Shown: piece by piece, positions 25,431 to 34,376 of the stretch
Layout: every line of letters starts with the position of its first letter
Position numbering within the stretch: position 1 is the first letter of the stretch
Assembly: GCA_963700735.1 (NCBI GenBank)
Contig: CAVOYR010000009.1
Coordinates: forward strand, 124,001 to 188,000
Direction: 5' to 3'
Length of the DNA: 64,000 nt
Origin: Anderseniella sp963700735
GTDB lineage: Bacteria; Pseudomonadota; Alphaproteobacteria; Rhizobiales; Aestuariivirgaceae
Notes under the pieces: generated by a model
Seen by the model: the letters and a program-made list of their open reading frames with translations, nothing else
The model's database searches: none
Told to the model about the DNA's origin: nothing
Translations under genes and position numbers: made by a program

Positions 25431-26484
25431 ATGGGCAAGCCCGAGAACAGTCCACCGGACGGGCAGAGCGTCGAGCAGTTGCTCTCGTCGATCCGGCAAG
25501 CCATCGAGGCTGATTCCCGGCAACAGCCGGATATTGCTCCGCTGCGCCCGTCACTCGACGCAGCCTTGCCGGCGCCCGGCACAGTGCCGCCGGCGCCCCG
25601 GGTTCGCGTATCCGCCACGGTAAGGCAGCCTGCGCCACCGCCGGTCCAGCCGGCGCCGGAAGCGGTAAATACGGATGACAAGCGCTCGGCACGTGACGTA
25701 AGGCGTGGTCCGGGTTATCTTTCGCAAAATCCGTACAGGTTCCGCTATTCACTGGAAGGCTCGGCAACCTACATGAACTTGCGCAACAGGCTGTCATCGC
25801 TGGGCCAGCGCACCCGCGCCGATTCCGGGCAGGTCGATGGCGTCGCTGCTGGGTGGTGACGTGCGCCGGGAAGAACAGCGCGCCAAGGCCTATCCGCCCG
25901 CACCACCGCAACAGCCAGAGCCTGCACCCTACCAGCCATCGCAAGGACTGCGCTCGTCGCTGCCGCCAGCCGAGGATTATGTCGAGGACTTCGTGGCGAC
26001 AGAGCTCGCGTCCGGCACTGTTAGCTATTCGCCCGACTATCACGAGTGGTCGCTGGACCAGAGCTTCGACACCTATGCACCGGAAGAACCGGAGCAGTAT
26101 GAAGTTCAGCTCCAGCCGCAGCCTGAGCAGGCGTACGTTCTGCCGGGCACGGTTGCCGAGGAGCCCCTGGAAGAGCTGGATATCCAGTACGCGGCTTATG
26201 CCGAGCCTGAGCCCGAACCGGAACCCGGACCCCAACCCGCGCCGGACGAAGGCCAGGGCCAGTTACCGCTGGAAGCCATGATCCGTCAGATCATCGAACC
26301 GGAACTTGCCTCGTGGTTCGACGAGCACATGCCGGACCACGTTGCCCGCGCCATGCCGGATGAGGACGCGTTCATCGCCATGATCCGCCCGCTGATCGAG
26401 GACTGGCTGGCCGACAATCTCGCGCCCATTGTCGAGCAGGCGGTGAAGGACGAGATCGCCCGCATCACCGGCCTGAAGCGCTAG
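25431..26484 (+). pseudogene. popZ: PopZ/DUF2497 family polar organiser, reading frame broken
   Basis: The N-terminal part (from ATG 25431) has the DUF2497 opening helix QSVEQLLSSIRQAIEAD, and the C-terminal part ends with the oligomerisation region LEAMIRQIIEPELASWFDEH to LADNLAPIVEQAVKDEIARI. A proline- and acid-rich middle lies between, as in PopZ. The two parts are in different frames: the first stops at 25857 and the second is open from 25837, a +1 change between about 25820 and 25858. PopZ anchors the chromosome origin region at the cell pole. Place between tolC and valS agrees. It might instead be two coupled genes, but a frame error is more likely. Confidence 0.7.
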
Positions 26485-26583
26485 TTTCGACACCTCTGCA
26501 GCCTCGACCGTTGCAACCGCGCGTGCGCTGGTGTTTAAACCACCGCAATCCATTCCCTTTCAGACAGATTCCCGTGACCCGCC

Positions 26584-29418
26584 ATGCTCGACAAGCATTA
26601 CAATCCCGCCGACATTGAAACCCGCCTGTATGAGGCGTGGGAAGCCTCCGGTGCCTTCAAGGCCAACCAGCGCCCCGAGGCCGATCCGTACTGCATCGTC
26701 ATTCCGCCGCCCAATGTCACCGGCAGCCTGCACATGGGTCATGCACTCAACAACACGGTGCAGGACATCCTGTGCCGGTTCGAGCGGATGCGGGGCAGGG
26801 ACGTGCTGTGGCAGCCGGGCCTGGACCATGCCGGTATTGCCACGCAGATGGTTGTCGAACGCCAGATGGCCGAGCGCCAGGAGCCGGGCCGGCGCGAGAT
26901 CGGCCGCGAGGCGTTCCTCGACAAGGTGTGGCAGTGGAAGGCGGAAAGCGGCGGCACCATCATCGGCCAGCTGCGCCGGCTGGGTGCGTCATGCGACTGG
27001 TCGCGCGAGCGTTTCACCATGGACGAGGGCCTGTCGAAGGCCGTGCTGAAGGTGTTCGTGCAGCTTTACCGGGAAGGGCTGATCTACAAGGACAAGCGCC
27101 TCGTCAACTGGGACCCGAAGTTCGAGACCGCCATTTCCGACCTCGAGGTGGAGAACACCGAGGTTGACGGCCACATGTGGCACTTCAAGTATCCGCTCGC
27201 CGGTGGCGAAACCTACGAGTACGTGGAGAAGGACGCCGACGGCAACGAGACGTTGCGCGAAACCCGCAACTACATCTCCATCGCCACCACGCGGCCGGAA
27301 ACCATGCTGGGCGACGGTGCGGTGGCCGTGCACCCGTCCGATGAACGCTACGCGCCGATCGTCGGCAAGCTGTGCGAGATTCCCGTCGGCCCGAAGCAAC
27401 ACCGCCGCCTGATCCCGATCATCACCGACGAGTACCCGGACCCGGCGTTCGGTTCCGGCGCGGTCAAGATCACCGGCGCGCACGACTTCAACGACTACGA
27501 GGTTGCCCGGCGTGGCGACATTCCGATGTACCGGCTGATGGACGTCCGCGCCGCCATGCGCGATGACGGCCCGCCGTACGCCGAACAGGCCGCCCGCGCG
27601 GCGGACATCGTTGCCCGCGGCGGCACGCCGGACCCGCGCGAGGTCGACGACATCAACCTGGTTCCGGACGAGTACCGCGGGCTTGACCGCTTCGAGGCGC
27701 GCAAGCGCGTGGTCGAGGATATCGACGCCGACGGCCTGATGATCATGGTCGAGGACCGCAAGATCGTGCAGCCGTTCGGGGACCGCTCCAAGGTCATCAT
27801 CGAGCCGATGCTGACCGACCAGTGGTTTGCCAACGCTGCCGAACTGGCGAAGCCCGCCGTTGCCGCCATCGAGAGCGGCGATACGGTGTTTGTGCCCAAG
27901 GCGTGGGAGAAGACCTACTTCGAGTGGATGCGCAACATCCAGCCATGGTGCATCTCGCGCCAGCTGTGGTGGGGTCACCAGATCCCCGCCTGGTACGGCG
28001 ACGACGGCGAGGTGTTTGTCGCCGAAACCGAGGCGCTGGCCGAGGAGCAGGCCGAGGCGCACTATGGCCACCGGGTCAAGCTGACCCGCGACGAGGACGT
28101 GCTCGACACCTGGTTCTCGTCGGCGCTGTGGCCGTTCTCCACGCTCGGCTGGCCGGAGAACACCCACGAGCTGCAACGTTACTATCCGACCAACGTGCTG
28201 GTCACCGGGTTCGACATCATCTTCTTCTGGGTTGCCCGCATGATGATGATGGGCATGCACTTCATGAAGAAGCCCGACGGCTCGCCCCAGGTGCCGTTCG
28301 ACACCATCTACATCCACGCCCTTGTCCGCGACGAGAAGGGGCAGAAGATGTCGAAGTCGAAGGGCAACGTCATCGACCCGCTGGAGCTGATCGACCAGTT
28401 CGGCGCCGACGCGCTGCGCTTTACCCTTGCCGCCATGGCCGCGCAGGGACGCGACATCAAGCTGGCCACAGCCCGTGTCGAGGGCTACCGCAACTTCGGC
28501 ACCAAGCTGTGGAACGCCGCACGCTTTGCCGAGATGAACGGGGCGGTGCGCGTGGACGGGTTCGATCCGGCAAGCGCCAAAGTCATGCTCAACCGCTGGA
28601 TCGCTGGTGAAGCTGCGAAAACGCGCGACGCCGTCACCTCGGCCATCGAGGAGCACCGCTACAACGAGGCCGCAGGGGCGCTGTACAGCTTCATCTGGCA
28701 CACCTTCTGCGACTGGTACGTGGAGCTGTCGAAGCCCATCCTCAATGGCACCGACGAGGCAGCCCTTGCCGAAACCCGCGCCATGACCGCGTGGACGCTC
28801 GACCAGATCCTGAAACTGCTGCATCCGTTCATGCCGTACATCACCGAGGAGCTGTGGCAGAAAACCGCTGGAGACGCGGGCCGCAACACCATGCTGGTCA
28901 CCGCTGCCTGGCCGGAATATTCAGGGCTTGGCGATGCCGGAGCGGCGGCCGAGATGGAATGGGTCATCCGCCTGATCACCGAAATCCGCTCGGTGCGCTC
29001 GGAAATGAACGTGCCGGCGGGGGCAAAGATCGCCTGCGTGCTTGCGCACCCGTCGCCGGAGTCGGCGGCCCGCGCCAAACGCTGGGAAGCCGAGATTTCG
29101 CGCCTGGCCCGGCTGGAAACGCTCAGCGTGGCGGATGCGGTGCCCGAGGGCTCGGCCCAGATCGTGCTGGACGAAACGGTCATCGCGCTGCCGCTGGCGG
29201 GCGTCATCGACTTCGCGGCGGAGAAGGCGCGCCTCAACAAGGAACTGGAAAAGACCGCCAAGGACATCGCGTCCATCGAGGGCCGGTTGAACAACCCCGG
29301 CTTCGTGGCCAAGGCTCCGCCGGAGGTGATCATCGAAGCCAGGGAACGCCGCGACGAACTCAGCTTGCGCGCGGGCCAGGTCAGGGACGCGCTGGGCCGG
29401 CTTGAGGCGTTGGGGTAG
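26584..29418 (+). CDS. valS: Valyl-tRNA synthetase
   Basis: A 944-residue class I synthetase of normal length. The HIGH motif is HMGH (residues 50-53), the KMSKS motif is KMSKS (about 587-591), and the editing domain lies between, with TTRPETMLGDGAVAVHPSDE. The anticodon-binding domain and the C-terminal coiled-coil arm typical of ValS (FAAEKARLNKELEKTAKDIA) follow. It charges tRNA-Val in the cytoplasm. ATG 26584 begins the conserved N-terminus MLDKHYNPADIE. Confidence 0.97.
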   Translation: MLDKHYNPADIETRLYEAWEASGAFKANQRPEADPYCIVIPPPNVTGSLHMGHALNNTVQDILCRFERMRGRDVLWQPGLDHAGIATQMVVERQMAERQEPGRREIGREAFLDKVWQWKAESGGTIIGQLRRLGASCDWSRERFTMDEGLSKAVLKVFVQLYREGLIYKDKRLVNWDPKFETAISDLEVENTEVDGHMWHFKYPLAGGETYEYVEKDADGNETLRETRNYISIATTRPETMLGDGAVAVHPSDERYAPIVGKLCEIPVGPKQHRRLIPIITDEYPDPAFGSGAVKITGAHDFNDYEVARRGDIPMYRLMDVRAAMRDDGPPYAEQAARAADIVARGGTPDPREVDDINLVPDEYRGLDRFEARKRVVEDIDADGLMIMVEDRKIVQPFGDRSKVIIEPMLTDQWFANAAELAKPAVAAIESGDTVFVPKAWEKTYFEWMRNIQPWCISRQLWWGHQIPAWYGDDGEVFVAETEALAEEQAEAHYGHRVKLTRDEDVLDTWFSSALWPFSTLGWPENTHELQRYYPTNVLVTGFDIIFFWVARMMMMGMHFMKKPDGSPQVPFDTIYIHALVRDEKGQKMSKSKGNVIDPLELIDQFGADALRFTLAAMAAQGRDIKLATARVEGYRNFGTKLWNAARFAEMNGAVRVDGFDPASAKVMLNRWIAGEAAKTRDAVTSAIEEHRYNEAAGALYSFIWHTFCDWYVELSKPILNGTDEAALAETRAMTAWTLDQILKLLHPFMPYITEELWQKTAGDAGRNTMLVTAAWPEYSGLGDAGAAAEMEWVIRLITEIRSVRSEMNVPAGAKIACVLAHPSPESAARAKRWEAEISRLARLETLSVADAVPEGSAQIVLDETVIALPLAGVIDFAAEKARLNKELEKTAKDIASIEGRLNNPGFVAKAPPEVIIEARERRDELSLRAGQVRDALGRLEALG

Positions 29419-29484
29419 AAAGCCTGAGCGAAGCGACGGCGCGGACGCAAGGCAAGCGAAGCGCCGCCGTCAGTCCGGGCTTCG

Positions 29485-29520
29485 CCCCCTCTCCCGCTTG
29501 CGGGGGAGGGTTGGGGTGGG
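29485..29520. repeat. Palindromic intergenic repeat (cccccctctcccgcttgcggggg type)
   Basis: ccctctcccgc ... gggggaggg forms a GC hairpin followed by ttggggtggggg. This sequence type is common between genes in many Proteobacteria. It may act as a terminator after valS, although no T run follows. No protein signal is seen between 29419 and 29752. Confidence 0.6.
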
Positions 29521-29548
29521 GGCAGGTCGGTATCCTTGCACGCTCATT

Positions 29549-29630
29549 CTGTCATCCCCCGGCTTGACTCTTCACTGTCATCCCCCGGCTGGATTCCAAC
29601 CTGTCATCCCCCGGCTTGACCGGGGGACCC
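29549..29630. repeat. Three-copy tandem repeat ctgtcatcccccggct, last copy palindromic
   Basis: The unit ctgtcatcccccggct starts at 29549, 29575 and 29601 (period 26). The last copy extends into the palindrome cccccggcttgaccggggg. A related palindrome, ccctcgggcttgacccgaggg, occurs at 39338. These are short repeats of the kind scattered through alphaproteobacterial genomes. Confidence 0.8.
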
Positions 29631-29752
29631 AGTACTCCCGGCGCTGGAGTTCTGCACAGGCTTCGATTGCGCAGCGTTCTAAGATGTTGCCCCCACGTCT
29701 TGATGCGATAATCTGCTGCAACTTGGTCGCATTGGCGCGGACGGCTTCTTGC

Positions 29753-31445
29753 ATGACACGAGACGAAACCATCGCCTTGTTCCTGAAGGGCAAGGACGCC
29801 TGGAACGCATGGGCAGAAGACATGTTGGCGCAGCGCAAGGCGCTGGAAGACAGCGGTCAGTGGCAAATTAGCCCGGGCAATTCAGTAGAACACGCTCGAT
29901 CAAACCCGGAAACAGCGAATTGGCTCGCATTAGCTTGTGCTGATTTTTCCAACATTGAGATGACTGGCAAGAAACGACCGAATTCTTCCAGTGTAAGGCT
30001 TAGCAAAAATGTGAGCGGCGCTAACGTTTACGAACTGAATATGGATCAGATCGATTTTTCCGGATTTATATTTCCCGCCAATGTTTCTTTTGAAAATTCA
30101 GTTTTTCATATTAAAACCTACTTCAGTGATTGTCAGTTTTATGGATCTTCCAATTTTGTTGGAACGAAGTTTGCTAAGTCTGTGACGTTTCATAATGGTA
30201 ATTTTTGGGGTTTTTGCACTTTTAATAACTCAAGTATTGACGGCGTAGATTTTTCAAACGTCGTATTTCATCGTTCAGCTAAATTTAAATCGGCATTTCT
30301 CAGAATTTCATCAGATTTTAGAAATTGTGCATTTCGTGGTACTGCTCAATTTAATCGATGTTGTTTTGCAGAAACCGATTTTGGTCGGGTCAAGTTTTTT
30401 GGGCCAACGAGTTTCTCTAAGTCACAATTCGACGGGGAAGCTCTGTTTAGGAGAGCAATGTTTCTTAACGGCACTCTCTTTGAGCAGGCAGTTTTTCATG
30501 GATTTACATCATTTTTCGAAGCGAATTTTGAAAAATCAGTATCTTTCGATAAGGCGAAGTTTGAAAATAATGTCTCGTTCAAGGATTTGACTATTCTTAA
30601 TGAAGCGAGATTTTTGAGAAGTCCTGTTTGAAGGTAATGCAAACTTCACGAGCTGTTTTATAGGCGGTTTATCCAATTTTAGTTCTGTACGCTTCAATGA
30701 GGGGGTTCTTTTTACTAACAGCAAATTTCTGGGGGAATGCTATTTTAACTCCATCAGATCGGATAATTCATTCTTGTTAAGGGGCGTCAGGTTCGCCCAA
30801 GTCCCTAGTTTCGCGGAAGCTGTATTCCATTCTGCCCCCGTGCTGGACGACATGGAAGTGCAGTCACCAATGGCTTACAGATTATGGAGTAAATTATTTA
30901 ATGTTTCTGAGACACTAGCACCGCGGACTTATATACAGTGTTTTGAAGTTGCTAGGCTTCCGGATGACTATCAAAAGTTCCGTGTATTACGTAAATTGGC
31001 TACAGAGACGGGCGATCATCAGCAGGAAATGGAATTCTTTGCCCAGGAAACCATGTGCCGCCGGTTCTGGAAGGACAAGCCGTTCAGCGGCGGGGCGGGG
31101 CGGTTCTGGTTTGGTTGGTTGTATGAGAAAACATCTGATTTCGGGCGCAGTTTTGCTCGGCCGTTTGTTGCCCTGCTGCTGACATGGGCTGCGTTCAGCT
31201 ACCTGTACGCAATATTGAATACCAACACATTTGATCTAGTTCAGGCAGCCTATATTTCCGTTCGCCATAGTCTGTTGATTTCTGGTCTGAGCAAAACCAG
31301 TACACTCGATACTGCAATCACGATCTTGTATGGTGACTCCATCCCGACCGGGGTTGCATGGCTGATGGTGTGTCAGCCGTTCATTTGCGTGATCTGGTTC
31401 TTCCTGTTCGCCCTGGCGCTACGCAATCATTTCCGCATCAAGTGA
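29753..31445 (+). pseudogene. Pentapeptide-repeat membrane protein, two frameshifts
   Basis: One gene read in two frames. The first frame (ATG 29753, MTRDETIALFLKGKDAWNAW) has an N-terminal domain and then many pentapeptide-like repeats (Pentapeptide_3 type; TFHNGNFWGFCTFNNS, FGPTSFSKSQFDGEALFRR). It stops at 30631. Repeats go on in another frame from 30618 (EGNANFTSCFIGGLSNFSSV) to a C-terminal part with membrane segments and EDGHQQEMEFF-like region (31005-31445). Adding one T in ttttt (30611-30615) and one in ttt (30627-30629) restores RFFEKSCFEGNANF. The gene is clearly AT-rich compared with its neighbours, suggesting horizontal transfer. Function unknown; the C-terminus may be an ion-channel-like membrane domain. 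Confidence 0.7.
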
Positions 31446-31447
31446 AC

Positions 31448-31476
31448 TTGACATTATTCCTATCATGGACTATAGT
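31448..31476 (+). promoter_or_regulatory. Strong sigma70-like promoter without a gene behind it
   Basis: TTGACA (31448-31453), 17-base spacer, TATAGT (31471-31476): close to the ideal sigma70 pattern. It starts right after the pentapeptide gene and points into the 31.48-32.0 kb stretch, where no protein gene is supported. It may drive an untranslated RNA. Confidence 0.55.
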
Positions 31477-31479
31477 CCT

Positions 31480-31999
31480 TTCACCTGATCCGGTGGAAGG
31501 GATGGCATGCGTTTCCATCTCCGGGCCAGGCGGTGCGAGCCTGTGGTGCGGTGGTGAAGTAACGCCATCAACGTGCAACAGGGGCGAAACCGGATTCAGC
31601 CGGTGCCACAGTTGGCACCAGCGGCAGCAGCCTGTCATGCGGTGACGTGCGGCAGGGAAAATATGCTGAATCCCGTGGGGGTGAAAACCGCTCAGGGCCC
31701 CAGGCCATCCGGATAAGCAAAAACCGCGCATTGGCGGGCTGCTTCAGCAAGCGCCTACATATCCAAACAACACCGGTGCGACCTGAAGTGGCCCGTGTTT
31801 CCTTTGACATCGCTCACGGCAGTTTCCGCTGCGCGTGATCGCCTCCGCGTGGGCGGGCAACAAGAGGCGTCGAGGAGCGCAGTTCTGACAGGGATCAATG
31901 TAAGAGCCCGCCTCGCAGTCGCTCGGATGGGAGATTTCAAAAGGCATGGAGGAGCGCAGCTCCGACAGGGAAGCAGACAAGAGGCGTAGAGGAGTTACC
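31480..31999 (+). other. Intergenic stretch with several hairpins, no protein gene
   Basis: About 520 bases without a supportable coding region. Hairpins include ggtgcc/ggcacc (acagtt loop), ccgg/ccgg (attcag loop), caggc/gcctg (ggtgcga loop) and gatgg/ccatc. I could not match it to RNase P RNA, SRP RNA, 6S RNA, tmRNA or a riboswitch. No clear terminator was found on the plus strand. On the minus strand a weak stem with ggttttt ends near 31719. Confidence 0.35.
31862..31994. repeat. Degenerate direct repeat aagaggcgt-gaggagcgcag-tc-gacaggga
   Basis: gaggagcgcagttctgacaggga (from 31872) recurs as gaggagcgcagctccgacaggga (from 31949). The leading aagaggcgt-gaggag part recurs at 31862 and 31979. 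The second copy holds the small palindrome ggagc-gca-gctcc. Nature unknown. Confidence 0.6.
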
Positions 32000-32338
32000 T
32001 CAATAAACCGCCATGATGTATTCGCGCGGTTTGCCGACAAACGCCGGCGGCCAGTGGCCAACGCGCACCTGCACCTTGCGGCCTTGCGGAATGGCGTGCC
32101 AGGCGTCTTCCACCCCGACCGAGTAACCGATCACCGGCACCTTCAGCAGCGGCACCTCGCCAAGCTCATGCGTTGTGATGGCGTAGCGCGTGCCGGTTAT
32201 GCCGCGGCGGGTGTTGCCGTCGCCGGACACCTTGCCGGTCACCGTCAGGGTGCGTACTTCGGAGGTAGCCTGAACATAGCCGAGGCTGGCACCGATGAAG
32301 CAAACGAGAACCATGATGTAGCGGGAATTCTCGAACAT
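32000..32338 (-). CDS. Small membrane-anchored or secreted protein of unknown function
   Basis: A 112-residue protein starting MFENSRYIMVLVCFIGASLG, a membrane anchor or uncleaved signal, followed by a beta-rich part with TLTVTGKVSGDGNTRRGITG and VEDAWHAIPQGRKVQVRVGH. No known domain was recognised. The start at 32338 is chosen for the hydrophobic N-terminus; a 54-residue extension overlaps the divergent oxygenase start and has no signal. It is divergent from the oxygenase gene, 136 bases between starts. Confidence 0.65.
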   Translation of the reverse strand: MFENSRYIMVLVCFIGASLGYVQATSEVRTLTVTGKVSGDGNTRRGITGTRYAITTHELGEVPLLKVPVIGYSVGVEDAWHAIPQGRKVQVRVGHWPPAFVGKPREYIMAVY

Positions 32339-32474
32339 GATGCGGCTGTCCCTGTGCCGATGGAAGGTTGCAGCGTACTCCCGTTGGGTAAACAAACCAC
32401 TTTCCCATTGCCAAACCGCGCATTCTCTCCACCAATATCCGTTCAGCGCCCACCCTGCCGGAGCCTCGCCGCCC

Positions 32475-33317
32475 ATGTCCCACGTTGCTGGAAGCCTCAT
32501 CGACCTGTCCCGCTATCCCATTCACGAAGATGGCCCCGCGCGCGAGGCGCTGCTCGCGGAGGTCCGGCGCGACCTGGCCGAGGATGGATGCGCCGTCATC
32601 AAGGGCTTCCTCAACCCTGCCGGCATTGCCGCGCTGACCGCCGAGGCGGATGCCGTGTCGGCTCACGGCCACCGTTCGTTCAACCGCACCAATGTGTACT
32701 TCACCGCAGATGACCCGTCGTTGCCGGAGGAACACCCGAAACGGCAGTTCTTCGACCGTTCCAACAGCTTCATCCCGGCAGACAACTTCCCGAAGGCCGG
32801 GCCGCTGCGCACGGTGCACGACTTTCCCGCCTTTGATCCGTTCATCCGCGACTGCCTGCAGGAGGAGAAGTTCTTCCGCTATGCCGACCCGCTGGCCGAC
32901 GTGATCGTCAACATGGCGGAAGAGGGCAACGGCTTCCCGTGGCACTTCGACACCAACAACTTCACCGTCACACTTGCCTTGCAGAACGCCGAAGATGGCG
33001 GCGAGTTCGAGTATGCGCCCAACATCCGGCAGGACGGCGAGAATTTCGGCGAGGTGTCGCGGGTGCTTGCCGGCACGTCGGACAAGGTGAAGGTGCTGAA
33101 GCTGGAGCCGGGCGACCTGCAACTGTTCCGCGGGCGCTATTCGCTGCACCGGGTGGCGCCGTTGCGCGGCGCGCGGCGGCGGTACGTCGCCATCATCTCC
33201 TATGTCGAGGAACCGGGCATGGTCGCCACACCCGAACGCTGCAAGCAGCTTTATGGCAGGGTGCTGCCGATCCACTATGAGCGGGCAGGCCTGCGCGCCG
33301 ACAGCTACATCGATTGA
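32475..33317 (+). CDS. BesD/HalD-like Fe(II)/2-oxoglutarate oxygenase
   Basis: A 280-residue enzyme resembling the BesD/HalD group of amino acid halogenases and hydroxylases. The metal site is visible as WHFDTNNFTVTLALQ (His and Asp of HxD) and the distal histidine and 2-oxoglutarate arginine in SLHRVAPLRGARRRYVA. Halogenases have Gly in place of the Asp to make room for chloride; the Asp here predicts hydroxylation or another oxidation. The start at 32475 (MSHVAGSLIDLSRYP) is preferred over a longer frame overlapping the divergent gene. It is followed 13 bases later by a secreted protein gene. Substrate unknown. Confidence 0.78.
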   Translation: MSHVAGSLIDLSRYPIHEDGPAREALLAEVRRDLAEDGCAVIKGFLNPAGIAALTAEADAVSAHGHRSFNRTNVYFTADDPSLPEEHPKRQFFDRSNSFIPADNFPKAGPLRTVHDFPAFDPFIRDCLQEEKFFRYADPLADVIVNMAEEGNGFPWHFDTNNFTVTLALQNAEDGGEFEYAPNIRQDGENFGEVSRVLAGTSDKVKVLKLEPGDLQLFRGRYSLHRVAPLRGARRRYVAIISYVEEPGMVATPERCKQLYGRVLPIHYERAGLRADSYID

Positions 33318-33330
33318 GGAGAGACGGCAC

Positions 33331-33828
33331 GTGCATCTGAAACGCTGGAACTGCATCGCGCTGGCGGCGTTCGCGCTTGCCTCACCCGCCCTTGCCCAGG
33401 ATGGCGCGCGCCATGAAGGCAAGTGCCACGACAAGAAGGCATGGTTTGCCAATGCAGAGGCCGACGGCGCGTCGGCCGTGCTGCTGCCGTGCGGCGAGGA
33501 AGAACCCGCCGCCGTGCTGGCGCTGTACTGCAAGCGAGCGGACCAGTCGGTCCAGATGCAGGTGGAGGCGGGCCCCGGTTTCAACGAAAACGAGAGCTAC
33601 ACCACCATCGTGTCCGTTGATGGCGAGCCGTTCAAGTATTCGGCCCGGTGGAACCCGGACGGCATGTACGAGCGCTTCGAGTTTGCCAGCGGCGCCGATG
33701 ACCCGCTGCTGGAGGCGTTGCAGGCCGGCAACGAGGCAGGCGTGGCAATACAGGGCAACGCGGTTGAGTTTTCGCTGAGGGGGTCGCGGGCGGCCATCGG
33801 CTTCATGCTGCGCCACTGCGTGAAGTAA
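33331..33828 (+). CDS. Secreted protein of unknown function
   Basis: A 165-residue protein with a clear Sec signal (CIALAAFALASPALAQ, cleavage about residue 23). The start is GTG 33331 after gaggagagacggcac, a good ribosome site. The mature part has three or four cysteines (GKCHDKKAW, LPCGEEE, LYCKRAD, RHCVK), likely disulphide-bonded in the periplasm. No known domain was recognised. It follows the oxygenase by 13 bases and is probably co-transcribed. Confidence 0.75.
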   Translation: MHLKRWNCIALAAFALASPALAQDGARHEGKCHDKKAWFANAEADGASAVLLPCGEEEPAAVLALYCKRADQSVQMQVEAGPGFNENESYTTIVSVDGEPFKYSARWNPDGMYERFEFASGADDPLLEALQAGNEAGVAIQGNAVEFSLRGSRAAIGFMLRHCVK

Positions 33829-33897
33829 ATGCGGTTAGGAATTGGTTAGTAGCCAGACGGTAACCTGCCGCTACGGAAAATTGCGGGAGAGTATCCG

Positions 33898-34368
33898 ATG
33901 AGCAGCAAGCTTTTCATGGGCGGGGTCATGGCCGCCGGGGTCATCATGGCGGTTGCAGGCGGTGTTGACCTGGGTGGCCTGATGGGGTCGGCACCGTTCC
34001 ACTACGCCAATGCCACCGAGCAGGAGAAGGCCGAGTTTCTTGAGGGGGAGACCAAGTACCTGTCCAAACGGGTCAAGCGGTCGGTGGTCAATCCCAGTGG
34101 TGTTGGCTGGAGCGCAGGTTTGCGGGCGACCGAGCACGATACCCGGCGAAACGAGGTTCGCTTCGTGGTCAAGTATACCGGGCAGATGGCAAACAACGGC
34201 AAAGCGCAAGCTGCCTTCCAGCAGATTCAGCAGACCATGTGCGGCTGGCGCACCTCGCGCCGGCTGGCTGGTGCCGGCACGCGGCTGGTGTTGAAATTCG
34301 TTGACAAGGACAATCGCACCACCCGTCAGATCGTGTCGGACAATGCGACCTGCAAGGTTTCCGCGTAA
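33898..34368 (+). CDS. Protein of unknown function with N-terminal membrane segment
   Basis: A 156-residue protein. Residues 4-30 are hydrophobic (KLFMGGVMAAGVIMAVAGGV), either a signal or an anchor. The rest is hydrophilic, with two cysteines (TMCGW near 114 and NATCKVSA at the C-terminus) likely to pair outside the cytoplasm. The ATG follows gcgggagagtatccg. I did not recognise a family. It is convergent with the YkgJ-type gene, eight bases apart. Confidence 0.65.
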   Translation: MSSKLFMGGVMAAGVIMAVAGGVDLGGLMGSAPFHYANATEQEKAEFLEGETKYLSKRVKRSVVNPSGVGWSAGLRATEHDTRRNEVRFVVKYTGQMANNGKAQAAFQQIQQTMCGWRTSRRLAGAGTRLVLKFVDKDNRTTRQIVSDNATCKVSA

Positions 34369-34376
34369 CGTCCAAG

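Noticed and set aside
26989..28824. A 611-codon open frame antisense to valS
   Set aside because: Same GC effect; ValS is intact and complete on the plus strand.
31483..31740. RNase P RNA, SRP RNA, 6S RNA, tmRNA or cobalamin riboswitch
   Set aside because: None of the conserved core words of these RNAs could be found in the stretch.
32475..33317. Calling the oxygenase a halogenase
   Set aside because: The metal motif has Asp (HFD) where halogenases have Gly or Ala.
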